64,000 nucleotides of DNA from Achromobacter xylosoxidans (GCF_001457475.1 NZ_LN831029.1:1302001-1366000), one strand, 5' to 3'. Shown: positions 41,832 to 52,107, counted from the first letter of the stretch. Notes: a model not told the origin generated them from the sequence alone. Numbers and translations: made by a program.

Positions 41832-43313
41832 TCAGGGCTCCTGAAGGGCGGGGGTTGAGGCGGCGAAGCTGGCGCGCAGGTCGCCGTTGCGGGGCAGCCA
41901 GCGGCCGGCGCGGTCGCCGGTGGGCTGGCCTTGGCGGTAGGACAGGACGCCGTTGACCCAGACGGCCTCGATGCCGGCGGCGGTCTGGACGGGGGCGGCG
42001 AAGGTGGCGCGGTCGATGACGGTGGCGGGGTCGAACAGCACCAGGTCGGCGTGGAAGCCTTCGCGCACCAGTCCGCGTTCGGCCAGGCCGAAGCGGGCGG
42101 CGGACAGGCCGGTCATCTTATGCACGGCTTCGGCCAGCGGGAACAGGCCGACGTCGCGGCTGTAGTGGCCCAGCACGCGCGGGAAGGCGCCCCACAGGCG
42201 CGGGTGCGGCATGGGGTCGTTGGGCAGGCCGTCGGAGCCGACCATGGTGAGCCGGTTCGACAGCACGCGGCGCACGTCGTCCTCGTGCATGTTGTGGTAG
42301 ACGGCGCCGGCCGGTTGCAGGCGCTTCGCCGCTTCCAGCAGCGTCACGTTCCAGTCGGCGGCGATGGCGGACAGTTTGCGGCGGGCCTGTTCGGGGTGCG
42401 GCACCGACCAGGTGATGTCGATGTCGAATTCGTCGGTGACCTGCTTGAGGTCGAGCGTGGACGAGCTGGCCGAATACGGATAGCAGTCGCAGCCCACGTG
42501 CTGCATGCGGCCGGCGTTCTCCAGCTTGAACAGCACTTCCTTGGTGCGGCCCCAGTTGCCGGCGCCGGCGCATTTCAGGTGCGACACCACCACCGGCACG
42601 CGGGCGTGCAGGGCGATGTCGAAGGCTTCCTGCATGGCTTCCAGGATGGCGGCGAATTCCGAGCGCAGGTGGGTGGTGTAGAGCGCGCCGAATTCGTCCA
42701 GGACCTCGGCCAGCAGCTTGACCTCGGCGGTGTCGGCCTCGATCGCCGAGCCGTAGGCCAGGCCGGTGCTCAGGCCGATGGCGCCGTGGGCCAGGGCTTC
42801 GCGTAATTGATCGCGCATGGCCATCACTTCGTCGCGCGTGGCGCTGCGGTCGAGGCGGTCCATGTGGTTGTTGCGCAGGGCCGTGTGGCCGACCAGCGCG
42901 GCGACGTTCACGGCGGGCTGCGCGGCCTCGATGGCGCGGGTGTAGTCGGCGAAAGTCGGGTAGGCGAAATCGTCGCGCTGGCCCAGCAGGTTCATCGGGT
43001 CGGGCGGTTCGCCACGCAGCGAGACCGGCGAGGCGCTGATGCCGCAGTTGCCCACCACCACGGTGGTCACGCCCTGAGACAGCTTGGGCAACATGCCGGG
43101 GGTGCGGATGACGTTGGTGTCGTCGTGGGTATGGACGTCGATGAAGCCGGGCGCGAGCGCCAGGCCGGCGCCGTTGATGATCCGACCCGCCGACTGGCCG
43201 GACAGGTTGCCGATGGCGGCGATGCGGCCATGGGCCAGCGCCACGTCGGCGGTGTATTCGGCGCCGCCCGAGCCGTCGAGCACGCGGACGTTGCCGATGA
43301 GGGTGTCGTACAT
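41832..43313 (-). CDS. N-acyl-D-amino-acid deacylase (D-aminoacylase)
   Basis: A 493-residue amidohydrolase-superfamily enzyme, the usual length for D-aminoacylases. Metal ligands are His61 and His63 in DVHTHDD. Further marks are VVGNCGIS (the bridging Cys), THLRSE, VVSHLKCAG and VGSDGLPND with the catalytic Asp. It releases D-amino acids from N-acyl-D-amino acids in the cytoplasm. The ATG at 43313 gives the family N-terminus; the frame is open further upstream only as a shadow of the RpiR gene. It lies 14 bp after the RpiR gene and 1 bp before ridA. Confidence 0.93.
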   Translation of the reverse strand: MYDTLIGNVRVLDGSGGAEYTADVALAHGRIAAIGNLSGQSAGRIINGAGLALAPGFIDVHTHDDTNVIRTPGMLPKLSQGVTTVVVGNCGISASPVSLRGEPPDPMNLLGQRDDFAYPTFADYTRAIEAAQPAVNVAALVGHTALRNNHMDRLDRSATRDEVMAMRDQLREALAHGAIGLSTGLAYGSAIEADTAEVKLLAEVLDEFGALYTTHLRSEFAAILEAMQEAFDIALHARVPVVVSHLKCAGAGNWGRTKEVLFKLENAGRMQHVGCDCYPYSASSSTLDLKQVTDEFDIDITWSVPHPEQARRKLSAIAADWNVTLLEAAKRLQPAGAVYHNMHEDDVRRVLSNRLTMVGSDGLPNDPMPHPRLWGAFPRVLGHYSRDVGLFPLAEAVHKMTGLSAARFGLAERGLVREGFHADLVLFDPATVIDRATFAAPVQTAAGIEAVWVNGVLSYRQGQPTGDRAGRWLPRNGDLRASFAASTPALQEP

Positions 43314-43327
43314 CTTGGGTTCCAGTT

Positions 43328-44200
43328 TCAATCGCCCAGCGGCAGCCGGTTGGGGCCGCCGCGGTGCTCGTCCAGCGCCAGCTTGATGCGGCGCAGGCGT
43401 TCGCGGTTCTCTTCTTGGTTCAGCATGGCCAGCTCGGTCGACAGCAGGTCGATCGCCAGCATCATGGCGTAGCGCGAGGCCGAGGGCTTGTAGATGAAGT
43501 CGGTTTCGTCGGTGCGGATCGGCAGCACCACGTCGGCCAGCTTGGCCAGTTCCGAGGTGGCGTCGGTGACCGCGACGATGCGGGCGCGGTACTGCTTGAC
43601 GATGCGCGCGGCGCCAACGATTTCCGGCGTCAGGCCGGAGGCCGACAGGATCACCACGGCGTCGCGCTCGTCGAGCGTGGCGGCCACCATGCGCAGCAGC
43701 ACGGCGTCGCTGTAGACCGCGATCGGGTAGCCCAGGCGCACCAGGCGCGACTGCACTTCCTGCGCCAGCACGGCCGATGCCCCGCCGACGCCGAACACGT
43801 AGATCATGCGGGCGCCGTCGACGATGCCGGCGGCAGCCTCGAACAGCGGTTCGGTGAAGGTCGGCAGGTGCGCGCGCAGCGTGCTTTCGATGTCGGCGTA
43901 GATGCGCGCGTAGAACGTGCTTTCCTCGGCCGGCGTGCTCTGGTCCAGGAAGCGACTGCCCACGGTGCTGGCCTGCGCCAGCTTCATCTTCAGGTCGCGG
44001 GTGTCGTCGCAGCCCACGGTGCGGGCAAAGCGCGAGATGGTGGCGATGCTGACGCCGGCCTTGGCCGCCAGCTGGTCCACGGTGGCGCTGGCGCTCCAGA
44101 TGATGTTGTCCAGGATGGCGTCGGCGACCTTGCGCTCGGTCACGCTCAGGTCGTCCCGGCGGCTGCGGATCTGGAAGACGATGTCGCGGATGATGTTCAT
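43328..44200 (-). CDS. MurR/RpiR family transcriptional regulator
   Basis: A 290-residue regulator: N-terminal HTH_6 (about 1-77, LSVTERKVADAILDNI and AAKAGVSIATISRFARTVGC) and a C-terminal SIS domain (about 125-260, MIYVFGVGGASAVLAQEV) that binds a phospho-sugar or other small effector. It lies inside the locus between the ABC transporter and the D-aminoacylase and probably controls it. ATG 44200 has AGGAA upstream; an in-frame ATG at 44218 is a possible alternative. Confidence 0.9.
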   Translation of the reverse strand: MNIIRDIVFQIRSRRDDLSVTERKVADAILDNIIWSASATVDQLAAKAGVSIATISRFARTVGCDDTRDLKMKLAQASTVGSRFLDQSTPAEESTFYARIYADIESTLRAHLPTFTEPLFEAAAGIVDGARMIYVFGVGGASAVLAQEVQSRLVRLGYPIAVYSDAVLLRMVAATLDERDAVVILSASGLTPEIVGAARIVKQYRARIVAVTDATSELAKLADVVLPIRTDETDFIYKPSASRYAMMLAIDLLSTELAMLNQEENRERLRRIKLALDEHRGGPNRLPLGD

Positions 44201-44232
44201 GTGGTGTTCCTGGGTCATGGCGGGCGCGGCCC

Positions 44233-45234
44233 TTACGCGGCCAGTTCGGGATCGCCGAGGCGCGAACAGGCCGCGAAGTGGCCTGGCCCGACGCTGACGT
44301 CGCGCGCTTCGATCGTGGCGCAGGCGTCGATGGCGTGCGGGCAGCGGGTGCGGAAGACACAGCCGGAAGGCGGGTTGACCGGGCTCGGGATGTCGCCCTT
44401 GAGCAGGATACGCGAACGCGGCGCGCGCGGATCCGGCACCGGCGCGGCCGACAGCAGGGCGCGGGTATAGGGATGGCGCGGCCGCGCGTAGACCTCGCTG
44501 GTCGGGCCGCGTTCCATGACGCGGCCCAGGTACATCACCACCACCTCGTCGCACAGGTAGTCGACCACGGCCAGGTCGTGCGCCACGAACAGCATGGTCA
44601 GGCCCAGGTCGCGCTGCAGGTCCTGCAGCAGGTTCAGCACCTGCGCCTGCACCGACACGTCCAGCGCCGAGACCGGTTCGTCGGCCACGATGAAGTCGGG
44701 CTCCACCGCCAGGGCGCGGGCGATGCCGATGCGCTGGCGCTGGCCACCGGAGAATTCGTGCGGATAGCGGCGGCGGTGATCGGCGTTCAGGCCGACGCGT
44801 TCGAGCAGTTCGCCGATGCGGGCCTCGCGGCGATGCTGCGCCAGCTTATGGGTGTCGAGCGCCTCGCCCAGGATCTCGGCCACGGTCATGCGCGGGTTGA
44901 GGCTGGCGTAGGGGTCCTGGAACACGATCTGCATGCGGCGGCGCCACGGCAGCATTTCTTTCTCGGACAGTTTGGTGATGTCCTGGCCGTCGAACAGCAG
45001 GCGGCCGGCGGTGGGCGCGAACAGGCGCAGCAGGGCGCGGCCGGTGGTGGTCTTGCCCGAGCCGGACTCGCCCACCAGGCCGACGATGGTGTTGCGCGGC
45101 ACGTCGAAGCTGACGCCGTCGACCGCTCGCACCACCGGCGCGTTGCGCGCCTGCGAGGTGGGGAAGTGGACCTTCAGGTCCTCGATGCGCACCAGCGGTT
45201 CGGTGGCGCGCGCGGGTTGGGGGCTTGCGGTCAT
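44233..45234 (-). CDS. Peptide ABC transporter ATP-binding protein (DppF/OppF type)
   Basis: A 333-residue ATPase: Walker [10 protein letters not shown]-loop [10 protein letters not shown], signature [12 protein letters not shown], Walker [13 protein letters not shown], and the C-terminal oligopeptide domain with [14 protein letters not shown]. It energises dipeptide/oligopeptide import with the adjacent DppD-type ATPase. Its ATG overlaps the stop of that gene (ATGA, 45231-45234). Confidence 0.94.
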   Translation of the reverse strand: MTASPQPARATEPLVRIEDLKVHFPTSQARNAPVVRAVDGVSFDVPRNTIVGLVGESGSGKTTTGRALLRLFAPTAGRLLFDGQDITKLSEKEMLPWRRRMQIVFQDPYASLNPRMTVAEILGEALDTHKLAQHRREARIGELLERVGLNADHRRRYPHEFSGGQRQRIGIARALAVEPDFIVADEPVSALDVSVQAQVLNLLQDLQRDLGLTMLFVAHDLAVVDYLCDEVVVMYLGRVMERGPTSEVYARPRHPYTRALLSAAPVPDPRAPRSRILLKGDIPSPVNPPSGCVFRTRCPHAIDACATIEARDVSVGPGHFAACSRLGDPELAA

Positions 45235-46238
45235 AGCGGGGTTACCTTGATGCAGCGGGCGTGGTGCTGGGCCTGCACCGGCACCAGTTCGGGCACGTCG
45301 CGCCGGCAGTTGTCGTCGGCCAGCGCGCAGCGCGGCGCGAAGGTGCAGCCGGCCGGCAGCGACAGCACGCTCGGCACGTTGCCCGGGATGGCGCGCAGGC
45401 GCTCGCCGGAAGCCAGCAGCGCCGCGGTCGGCAGACAGGACTGCAGGCCGCGGGTGTACGGATGCGTGGGCTTCTCGAACAGGTCGTAGACGCCGGCGTC
45501 CTCGACCACGCGGCCGGCGTACATCACCGCCACGCGATGCGCGATCTCGGCCACCACACCGAGGTTGTGGGTGATGAACAGAATGCTCATGTTCATCTCG
45601 GCCTGCAGCCGGCGCAGCAGGTCCAGGATCTGGGCCTGCACCGTCACGTCCAGCGCGGTGGTGGGCTCGTCGGCGATCAGCACGGCCGGGTTGCAGGCCA
45701 GCGCCAGGGCGATCATGACGCGTTGGCGCATGCCGCCGGACATCTGGTGCGGATACTCGTTGACGCGCCGGTCGGCCGCCGGGATCTCGACGCGGTCGAG
45801 CATGTCGCGGGCGCGCTTCATGGCCGCCGCGCGCGATCCGCCCTCGTGCTGCAGCACGGCTTCGGCGATCTGGTCGCCCACCGTGTACAGCGGGTTCAGG
45901 CTGGTCATCGGCTCCTGGAAGATCATGGCGATCTCGGCGCCGCGGATGCGCCGCAGCGTGGCCGGCGAGGCGTGGGCCAGGTCGTGTTCCTGGCCGCGGC
46001 GGTCGCGAAAGCGGATCTTGCCCGCTTCGATGCGGCCGGCCGGCTTGGGCAGCAGGCCCATGATGGACAGGCTGGTGACGGACTTGCCGGAGCCGGATTC
46101 GCCGACGATGGCCAGCGTTTCGCCGCGGGCCAGGTCGAAGGTGACGCCGTCCACCGATTTGGCGACGCCGTCGCGGCTGTGGAACCAGGTCTTCAGGCCT
46201 TCCACCGACAGCACGATGTCTCGGGTGCTTGCGGTCAT
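45231..46238 (-). CDS. Peptide ABC transporter ATP-binding protein (DppD/OppD type)
   Basis: A 335-residue ATPase with Walker [18 protein letters not shown], signature [12 protein letters not shown], Walker [13 protein letters not shown] and the C-terminal [18 protein letters not shown] segment of oligopeptide transporters. It pairs with the following DppF-type subunit. It starts 2 bp after the DppC-type permease. Confidence 0.94.
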   Translation of the reverse strand: MTASTRDIVLSVEGLKTWFHSRDGVAKSVDGVTFDLARGETLAIVGESGSGKSVTSLSIMGLLPKPAGRIEAGKIRFRDRRGQEHDLAHASPATLRRIRGAEIAMIFQEPMTSLNPLYTVGDQIAEAVLQHEGGSRAAAMKRARDMLDRVEIPAADRRVNEYPHQMSGGMRQRVMIALALACNPAVLIADEPTTALDVTVQAQILDLLRRLQAEMNMSILFITHNLGVVAEIAHRVAVMYAGRVVEDAGVYDLFEKPTHPYTRGLQSCLPTAALLASGERLRAIPGNVPSVLSLPAGCTFAPRCALADDNCRRDVPELVPVQAQHHARCIKVTPL

Positions 46239-46240
46239 GA

Positions 46241-47110
46241 TTACAGCTCCTTGCGCAGGCGCGGGTCGAGCACGTCGCGCAGGCCGTCGCCGACCAGTTG
46301 CAGCGACAGCACCGACAGGACAATGGCGATGCCGGGGAAGATCATGATCCAGTCGGCCGAGCCCATGTACTGCTGGCCGGCGTTGATCATGGTGCCCCAG
46401 GTGGGGATGTCGGGCGAGACGCCCACGCCCAGGAACGACAGGCCGGCTTCGGCCAGGATCGCGTAGGCGAAGATGAAGGTGCCTTGCACCAGGATCGGCG
46501 ACAGCAGGTTGCGCAGCACGTGCACGGTGACAATGCGCCAGGTGGACACACCCAGCGCGCGGGCGGCCTCGACGAAAGGCAGTTCGCGGATCACCAGGGT
46601 CGAGGCGCGCACGATGCGGGCCAGGCGCGGCGTGTAGACGATGCCCAGCGCGATCACCACGTTCACCAGCGACGGTCCCAGCGCGGCCACCAGCGAGATC
46701 GCCAGCAGGATGTCGGGAAACGCCATCATCGCGTCGATCAGGCGCGACACGAACTTGTCGGCCGAGCGGAAGAAGCCGGCGATCAGGCCCAGCGCGATGC
46801 CCAGCACGCTGGACACGATCACCACCGAAAAGCCCACCATCAGCGACAGCCGGCCGCCGTAGATGACGCGGCTGAACACGTCGCGACCGAAGTCGTCGGT
46901 GCCGAACCAGTGCACGGCGCCGGGCGCCTTGAGGCGGTTCATGATGGACAGCTTGAACGGGTCGTAGGGGCTGACCCACGGCGCCAGCAGCGCCGCGGCC
47001 ACCAGCACGATCAGCACGATCAGGCTGATCAGCACGGTCTTGCGGGCCACCAGCAGGCGCAGCACCTGCCAGCGGTCCGTGCCGGCGTTAACGGTAGTCG
47101 GATTAGTCAT
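46241..47110 (-). CDS. Peptide ABC transporter permease (DppC type)
   Basis: A 289-residue inner-membrane permease with six helices. [20 protein letters not shown] is the DppC-type entry, and [21 protein letters not shown] is the EAA loop that contacts the ATPases. Twenty-seven bp separate it from the DppB-type permease. Confidence 0.94.
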   Translation of the reverse strand: MTNPTTVNAGTDRWQVLRLLVARKTVLISLIVLIVLVAAALLAPWVSPYDPFKLSIMNRLKAPGAVHWFGTDDFGRDVFSRVIYGGRLSLMVGFSVVIVSSVLGIALGLIAGFFRSADKFVSRLIDAMMAFPDILLAISLVAALGPSLVNVVIALGIVYTPRLARIVRASTLVIRELPFVEAARALGVSTWRIVTVHVLRNLLSPILVQGTFIFAYAILAEAGLSFLGVGVSPDIPTWGTMINAGQQYMGSADWIMIFPGIAIVLSVLSLQLVGDGLRDVLDPRLRKEL

Positions 47111-47137
47111 TTCGGTCGTTTCGTTCGCAATTCATCA

Positions 47138-48079
47138 TCAATAACGGACGCGCGGATCGACCAGCAGGTACAGCAGATCGATGAACAGGTTGATGAGCAC
47201 GTAGATGGCCGCGATGATCAGCAGCGCGCCCTGGATGACGGGATAGTCGCGGCGCAGCACGGCCGACACCACCAGGCTGCCCACGCCGGGCAGGCCGAAC
47301 ACGGTCTCGGTGACCACGGCGCCGCTGATCAGCAGGGCCGTGGTCAGGCCCAGCACCGTCAGGATCGGGATCAACGCATTGCGCACGGCGTGCTTGAGGA
47401 TCACGCGGCTTTCCGGCAGGCCCTTGGCGCGGGCGGTGCGCACGTAGTCGTCGCGCAGCACGTCCAGCATGCTGGCGCGGATGAAGCGCGTGATCAGCGC
47501 CGAGTTCACCAGCCCCAGCACCACCGCGGGCAGTATCAGGTGTGACACGCGCGTGGCGAACGAGGCGTCCGGCCCGCCATAGCCCGACACCGGCAGCCAG
47601 CCCAGCTTGACCGAGAACACCTGCATCAGCAGCAGGCCCAGCCAGAAGCTCGGCACGCTGGAGGTGAACATCGAGAACGACAGCACCGACTGGTCCAGCG
47701 TGGTGCCGCGCTTGACCGCCGACAGGATGCCCACCGGCAGCGCGATCAGCGTGGCGATGAACAGCGACATCAGCGTCAGCAGCAGGGTTGGCTCGGCGCG
47801 GTCGGCCAGCGCCGCCAGCACCGGCTTGTTCATGAAGATGGACTGGCCCAGGTCGCCCTGTACCAGCTTGCCCAGCCAGGAGACGTACTGCACCGGCAGG
47901 GGCTGGTCCAGGCCCAGCTGGTGTTCGAGCGCGGCGATGTCGGCCTGGCTGGCCTGGGGCCCGAGCATCACGGCGGCGGGGTTGCCGGGCGTGACGCGGA
48001 TGATGACGAACACGATGGTCGCGACGATGAACATCACGGCCACCAGCCCGACCAGCCGGTTCAAGAGATAACGCAACAC
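47138..48079 (-). CDS. Peptide ABC transporter permease (DppB type)
   Basis: A 313-residue inner-membrane permease. MLRYLLNRLVGLVAVMFIV opens the first helix; RTARAKGLPESRVILKHAVRNALIPI is the EAA loop. It forms the translocation path with the DppC-type subunit. Confidence 0.94.
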   Translation of the reverse strand: MLRYLLNRLVGLVAVMFIVATIVFVIIRVTPGNPAAVMLGPQASQADIAALEHQLGLDQPLPVQYVSWLGKLVQGDLGQSIFMNKPVLAALADRAEPTLLLTLMSLFIATLIALPVGILSAVKRGTTLDQSVLSFSMFTSSVPSFWLGLLLMQVFSVKLGWLPVSGYGGPDASFATRVSHLILPAVVLGLVNSALITRFIRASMLDVLRDDYVRTARAKGLPESRVILKHAVRNALIPILTVLGLTTALLISGAVVTETVFGLPGVGSLVVSAVLRRDYPVIQGALLIIAAIYVLINLFIDLLYLLVDPRVRY

Positions 48080-48164
48080 AGTGGCATCCTAAGGATCGGC
48101 GCGCCGATGCCGGCGCTGTGGTTCAGGCGGGGCGGGCCCTGAGCGGACCGCCCCGCGGCCTGGT

Positions 48165-49724
48165 TTACTTCTGCGCTTTCCAGGCGTTCCAGAAGAACGG
48201 CCACGGCGCCGGCTTGACGCCTTGCAGCGACGGCGAACGGGCCGCCTGGGCGTTGAAGTCGCCGACCTTCACGAACGGCACTTCGTCATACACGGCCTGC
48301 TGCACGTCGGCCCAGCGCTTGACGCGTTCTTCCTGGGTGCGGGCCTGGTTGAAGGCATCCATCACCTGCGCGCGGCGCGGCGTGTCCCACCAGCCCGGCG
48401 CGTCCTTGGACGGGAAGTCGATCAGCGCGGGTTCCGGCAGGAACACGCTGTGGGTGATGAAGATGTCCCACACGGCCGGATCCTGGCGGCGCTGCGTCAG
48501 CGTGGCCCAGTCGACCACCTGCATGTCCACCGTGAAGCCGGCGGCCTTGAGGTATTCCGCCGCCACCAGCGCCATCTTGTAGTGGAACTCGTACTGCTGG
48601 CTGGTCAGGATGCGGATCTTCTTGTCGGCCACGTTGGCGCTGTCCAGCAGCTTCTTGGCCGCGGCGGCGTCGCCCTTGTTGTAGACCTTGCCGCCCAGCG
48701 ACGTGGCCCACGGGTAGCCTTCCGGATACAGATCGCCGTTGAGTTTGTAGAAGTCCTTGTTGCCGAAGGCGGCGAACAGCATGTCTTCTTCGTTCAGCGC
48801 CAGTTGCACCGCCTGGCGCACGGCCAGGTTGGACATGATGCCCTGCTTGGTGTTGAGCACCAGGCGCGGCCAGCCGAAGGGCTTGAGCATGACCGGATCG
48901 GAACGGCCGCCCTTGAGCTTGTCCAGCGCTTCCACCGGCAGCGAGTCGACGTAGTCGAACTGGCCCGCGGCGGCGGCTTCGGAACGGGTGTTGGCGTTGG
49001 CGACCGGCACGAAGCGGATCTCGTCCAGGTATTGCTTGCGGGCGCCGCCGTAGCCGTCGGGTTCGCCTTCGCGCTGCTTGTAGCCCTCGAAGCGGGTCAG
49101 CTGGATGTACTGGTCCGGCACGCGCGCCTTGAGCTGGTAGGGGCCGGTGCCGACGATCTCGGTCAGCACCGGGGCGATCTTGCCCTTGGGCATGATCACG
49201 GCGGCGGCGTTGTTCATGGCCAGCAGCGCGGTCAGCGGGGCGTAGGGCTGCTTGAGCGTGATGCGGATGGTGTTGGCGTCGGGCGCCTCGATGTTGGCGA
49301 TGACCTTGGCGGCCATCTTGCCGCGCGTGGCGGTCTCGGTCCAGCGTTTGAGCGAGGCCAGCACGTCCGACGAATCCATCTTGGAACCGTCATGGAAGGT
49401 GATGCCCTGGCGCAGCGCGATGGTGTAGACCAGGCCGTCCGGCGTGACTTCGGGCATCTTGTCCGCCAGCAGCGGGGTGAGGTTCCACTTGGCGTCGAAG
49501 GTGTACAGCGTTTCGAAGAAGTGCTGCGTCAGGATGCCGACCAGGTCGGCGGTGCTGCTCATCGGGTCCAGCGTGGGCGGCTCGCCGATGGTGGCGACGG
49601 AAATCGTGCCTCCCTTGACCGGCGTGGCACAGAGGGCGGGGGACGACAATGCGGTCAAGCCAATTGCGCCGGCCACGAGCAGGCTTTTCAGCCCGCCGCC
49701 TTGCCGGGAGGTGCGGAAGTTCAT
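48165..49724 (-). CDS. Periplasmic substrate-binding protein of a peptide ABC transporter (SBP family 5)
   Basis: A 519-residue protein with a signal peptide (cleavage after SSPALCA near residue 33) and the SBP_bac_5 pattern: ISVATIGEPPTLDPM, GLVYTIALRQGITFHDGSKMDSSDV, GTGPYQL, and the C-terminal ISP-type segments. It captures the imported solute; family 5 receptors bind di- and oligopeptides but also opines, nickel or modified amino acids. Genomic context points to D-amino-acid-containing or N-acylated peptides. It lies 149 bp downstream of the deaminase gene and 85 bp upstream of the permeases. Confidence 0.93.
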   Translation of the reverse strand: MNFRTSRQGGGLKSLLVAGAIGLTALSSPALCATPVKGGTISVATIGEPPTLDPMSSTADLVGILTQHFFETLYTFDAKWNLTPLLADKMPEVTPDGLVYTIALRQGITFHDGSKMDSSDVLASLKRWTETATRGKMAAKVIANIEAPDANTIRITLKQPYAPLTALLAMNNAAAVIMPKGKIAPVLTEIVGTGPYQLKARVPDQYIQLTRFEGYKQREGEPDGYGGARKQYLDEIRFVPVANANTRSEAAAAGQFDYVDSLPVEALDKLKGGRSDPVMLKPFGWPRLVLNTKQGIMSNLAVRQAVQLALNEEDMLFAAFGNKDFYKLNGDLYPEGYPWATSLGGKVYNKGDAAAAKKLLDSANVADKKIRILTSQQYEFHYKMALVAAEYLKAAGFTVDMQVVDWATLTQRRQDPAVWDIFITHSVFLPEPALIDFPSKDAPGWWDTPRRAQVMDAFNQARTQEERVKRWADVQQAVYDEVPFVKVGDFNAQAARSPSLQGVKPAPWPFFWNAWKAQK

Positions 49725-49873
49725 GATTCTCTCTCCAGAGGGTCAAAAACAGGTTGTCGCGTGATTCAGTGAAAGGCCGGTAAGGCGCCGGATGCCCGAG
49801 TTCGTTCTTGCCCCCCGGGCGCGGGGCTTGTCGGTAGCGCAACGGAGCGCGCGGCCGCGCCGCGCGCAAAGGC

Positions 49874-51142
49874 TCAGAAAAAGGTGTCCGCGACGTCGAT
49901 GACGCGGTACTGCTCGTCCACCAGCAGGACCTGGCGCCACTTGTCGAACGTCAGGCAGGGATGGGAGATGTCGAAGGCGATCATGTCGCCAACCTGGATG
50001 TCGTCGTTCTCGCCGATCTGCATGAACGCGTGCTGGTCCATCATGGCGGTGAGCTTCCATTGGGACGGCGCGGCGCCAGGCGCGCTTTGCCCGGGACGGA
50101 AATGCAGCGACGGCGTCGGCAGGCCGGCATCGAAGGCGGCGTCGCGCTTGCCCATGGCCACGATGGCGCGGCCGGGTTCGGGCAGCGACTGTACGTAGGC
50201 CCAGACCTGCAGCGCGGGTTGCAGGCCCGGCTCCATCTTGTGGGCTACCGGGTTGTGGGCGTTGATGCGCTCGGCGGCCGAACGGTAGACGCCGACGTCG
50301 TGCGACAGGTAGCAGCCGGGGCGCAGCACGATTTCCAGCGGCGCGCCGATGTCCAGTTGCGAGAATTCCTCGGCCACCACGTCGAACCAGGCCGAACCGG
50401 CGCCGGATATCAGGGCGGGGCCGTTCTTGCGCAGCCGGCCGGTGCTGGCCAGCCCGCGCAGGGCGTCGGTGGCGCGGCGCAGGAAGGCGCGGATCGCGGT
50501 TTCCTCCTGCAGCACGCCTTCGTAGACTTCGATGCCGGCCAGCGCCAGCCCGGGCCAGCGGCCGATTTCTTCGGCCACGGCCTGCAGTTGCGCGTCGTCG
50601 CGCACGCCGGTGCGGCCGCCGGTCGGGCCCAGTTCGATCAGCACGGGCAGCACCAGGCCCTGCTCACCAAAGTAACGGCCCAGCTGGGCGGCGTTGGCGA
50701 CGGAATCGACAATGCAGAAGTAGGTGAACGCCGGGTCGCGCAGCAGCTTGGCGATCAGCGCCATGTTGGCGCGGCCGACCAACTGGTTGGCCATCAGCAC
50801 CCGGCGGATGCCATGGTTGTAGGCCGCCACCACCTGCGGCGCGGTCGCCAGGGTGATGCCCCAGGCGCCGTTGTCGATCTGGCGCTGGAACAGCGCGGGG
50901 CTCATGGTGGTCTTGCCGTGCGGCGCCAGCTTGACGCGGTAGGCTTCCATGAAGCGCTGCATCCATTGCAGGTTGTGGCGCACGCGGGCCTCGTACAGCA
51001 CCGCCACCGGCAGGCTGACGTCCTCGGCCAGCAGGTTCCAGTTCAGCGCCGCCACGCCGGCGTTGGTACAGGCGGCGGGAAAGGCGCCCAGGCCCTTGCC
51101 GTTGGCGTCCAGGGGGGCTGCGGTGATGGAGGAGTGGGGCAT
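49874..51142 (-). CDS. PLP-dependent amino-acid deaminase (D-serine dehydratase/D-threonine aldolase-like)
   Basis: A 422-residue fold-type III PLP enzyme. The PLP Lys is Lys77 in KLAPHGKTTMSP. The barrel (about 45-290) is followed by the beta-rich D-serine-dehydratase-like domain with QHAFMQIG and DISHPCLTFDKW, where the His and Cys are the zinc ligands in characterised relatives. Such enzymes deaminate or cleave D-beta-hydroxy amino acids, passing through reactive enamines. It is the first gene of the minus-strand locus that ends with ridA. The exact substrate (D-serine, D-threonine or another) is not decided by sequence. Confidence 0.88.
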   Translation of the reverse strand: MPHSSITAAPLDANGKGLGAFPAACTNAGVAALNWNLLAEDVSLPVAVLYEARVRHNLQWMQRFMEAYRVKLAPHGKTTMSPALFQRQIDNGAWGITLATAPQVVAAYNHGIRRVLMANQLVGRANMALIAKLLRDPAFTYFCIVDSVANAAQLGRYFGEQGLVLPVLIELGPTGGRTGVRDDAQLQAVAEEIGRWPGLALAGIEVYEGVLQEETAIRAFLRRATDALRGLASTGRLRKNGPALISGAGSAWFDVVAEEFSQLDIGAPLEIVLRPGCYLSHDVGVYRSAAERINAHNPVAHKMEPGLQPALQVWAYVQSLPEPGRAIVAMGKRDAAFDAGLPTPSLHFRPGQSAPGAAPSQWKLTAMMDQHAFMQIGENDDIQVGDMIAFDISHPCLTFDKWRQVLLVDEQYRVIDVADTFF

Positions 51143-51315
51143 GGCGGCGGTTCGTCTCTGGAAAATATTTACGGCAAATCCGTTTTTTTTAATTATCCTG
51201 AAAGAAATTTACAAGCGGCAGTTGGGAGTTACCCGTAGTCCGCCGCCGGCGCCGGTTGGCGCGACAATAGGGGCATGTCGCGGCGCCCCTCTGCCGCCCC
51301 ACACAAGGAAGAGTC
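51143..51315. promoter_or_regulatory. Divergent control region of the D-amino-acid locus
   Basis: An A+T-rich core (51155-51215) with two similar words, AATATTTACGG near 51163 and GAAATTTACAAG near 51206, about 43 bp apart, and a T8/A8 tract between them. These could be operators for the RpiR regulator. A minus-strand GATAAT is a possible -10. The nitrilase gene on the plus strand has its own ribosome binding site AAGGAAG. Confidence 0.4.
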
Positions 51316-52107
51316 ATGCTGAAAGTCGCTTTGGGCCAGTTCGCCGTCAGCCGCGTCTGGGAAGAAAATGCCCAGGTCTGCGTCGATCTCATGGCGCGCG
51401 CCCGTGCTGGCGGCGCCGGCCTGCTGGTGCTGCCCGAGGGCATCCTGGCCCGCGACATCACCGACCCGCAGATCGTGCTGAAGGCCGCGCAGCCCTTGGA
51501 TGGCCCCTTCATGACGCGCCTGCTCGAGGCCAGTCGCGGCTCGTCGCTGGCGACCATGATGTGCGTGCACGTGCCGACCGGCGATGGCCGGGTGTGGAAC
51601 ACCCTGGTCACGCTGCAGGATGGCCGCATCCTGTCGCAGTATCGCAAGCTGCACCTGTACGACGCCTTCACCATGAAAGAGTCGACCAACGTCACGCCCG
51701 GCAACGACATTCCGCCGCTGCTGGAGATCGGCGGCGTGAAGGTCGGGCTGATGACCTGCTACGACGTGCGCTTTCCCGAACTGGCCCGGCGTCTGGCGCT
51801 GGACGGGGCCGACCTGCTGGCGTTGCCGGCCGCCTGGGTACGCGGCCCGTTGAAGGAGCGGCATTGGGAAGTGCTGGTGACGGCGCGCGCGCTGGAGAAC
51901 ACCTGCTACGTCGCCGCCACGGGCGAGTGCGGCGAACGCAATATCGGCTGCAGCATGGTGGTGGACCCGCTGGGCGTGGTCACGGCGCAGGCCGGCGAGG
52001 CGCCGGCGCTGGTGTTCGCCGATATCGATCCCGAACGCCTGGCGCATGCCCGCAAGGTGCTGCCGGTGCTGGCCAACCGCCGTTTCGCCACGCCGGAACT
52101 GGCCTGA
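51316..52107 (+). CDS. Carbon-nitrogen hydrolase (nitrilase superfamily amidase)
   Basis: A 263-residue nitrilase-fold protein with the full catalytic set: Glu41 (VLPEG), Lys111 (YRKLHLYD) and Cys148 (MTCYDVRFPE). The pattern is closest to the Nit1/omega-amidase branch, whose members hydrolyse deaminated glutathione or 2-oxo-amides. It is divergent from the D-amino-acid locus with 173 bp between starts, so it may process a 2-oxo-amide made there, or it may be housekeeping repair. Confidence 0.85.
   Translation: MLKVALGQFAVSRVWEENAQVCVDLMARARAGGAGLLVLPEGILARDITDPQIVLKAAQPLDGPFMTRLLEASRGSSLATMMCVHVPTGDGRVWNTLVTLQDGRILSQYRKLHLYDAFTMKESTNVTPGNDIPPLLEIGGVKVGLMTCYDVRFPELARRLALDGADLLALPAAWVRGPLKERHWEVLVTARALENTCYVAATGECGERNIGCSMVVDPLGVVTAQAGEAPALVFADIDPERLAHARKVLPVLANRRFATPELA

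Noticed and set aside
41832..44360. An 842-codon reading that would fuse the D-aminoacylase to upstream sequence
   Set aside because: The upstream part is out-of-frame RpiR sequence. The enzyme has a proper ATG at 43313 and normal family length.
45231..46979. A 582-codon reading that would fuse a permease to an ABC ATPase
   Set aside because: Its first 247 codons are an out-of-frame reading of the DppC-type permease gene. The ATPase starts at 46238 with a conserved N-terminus.
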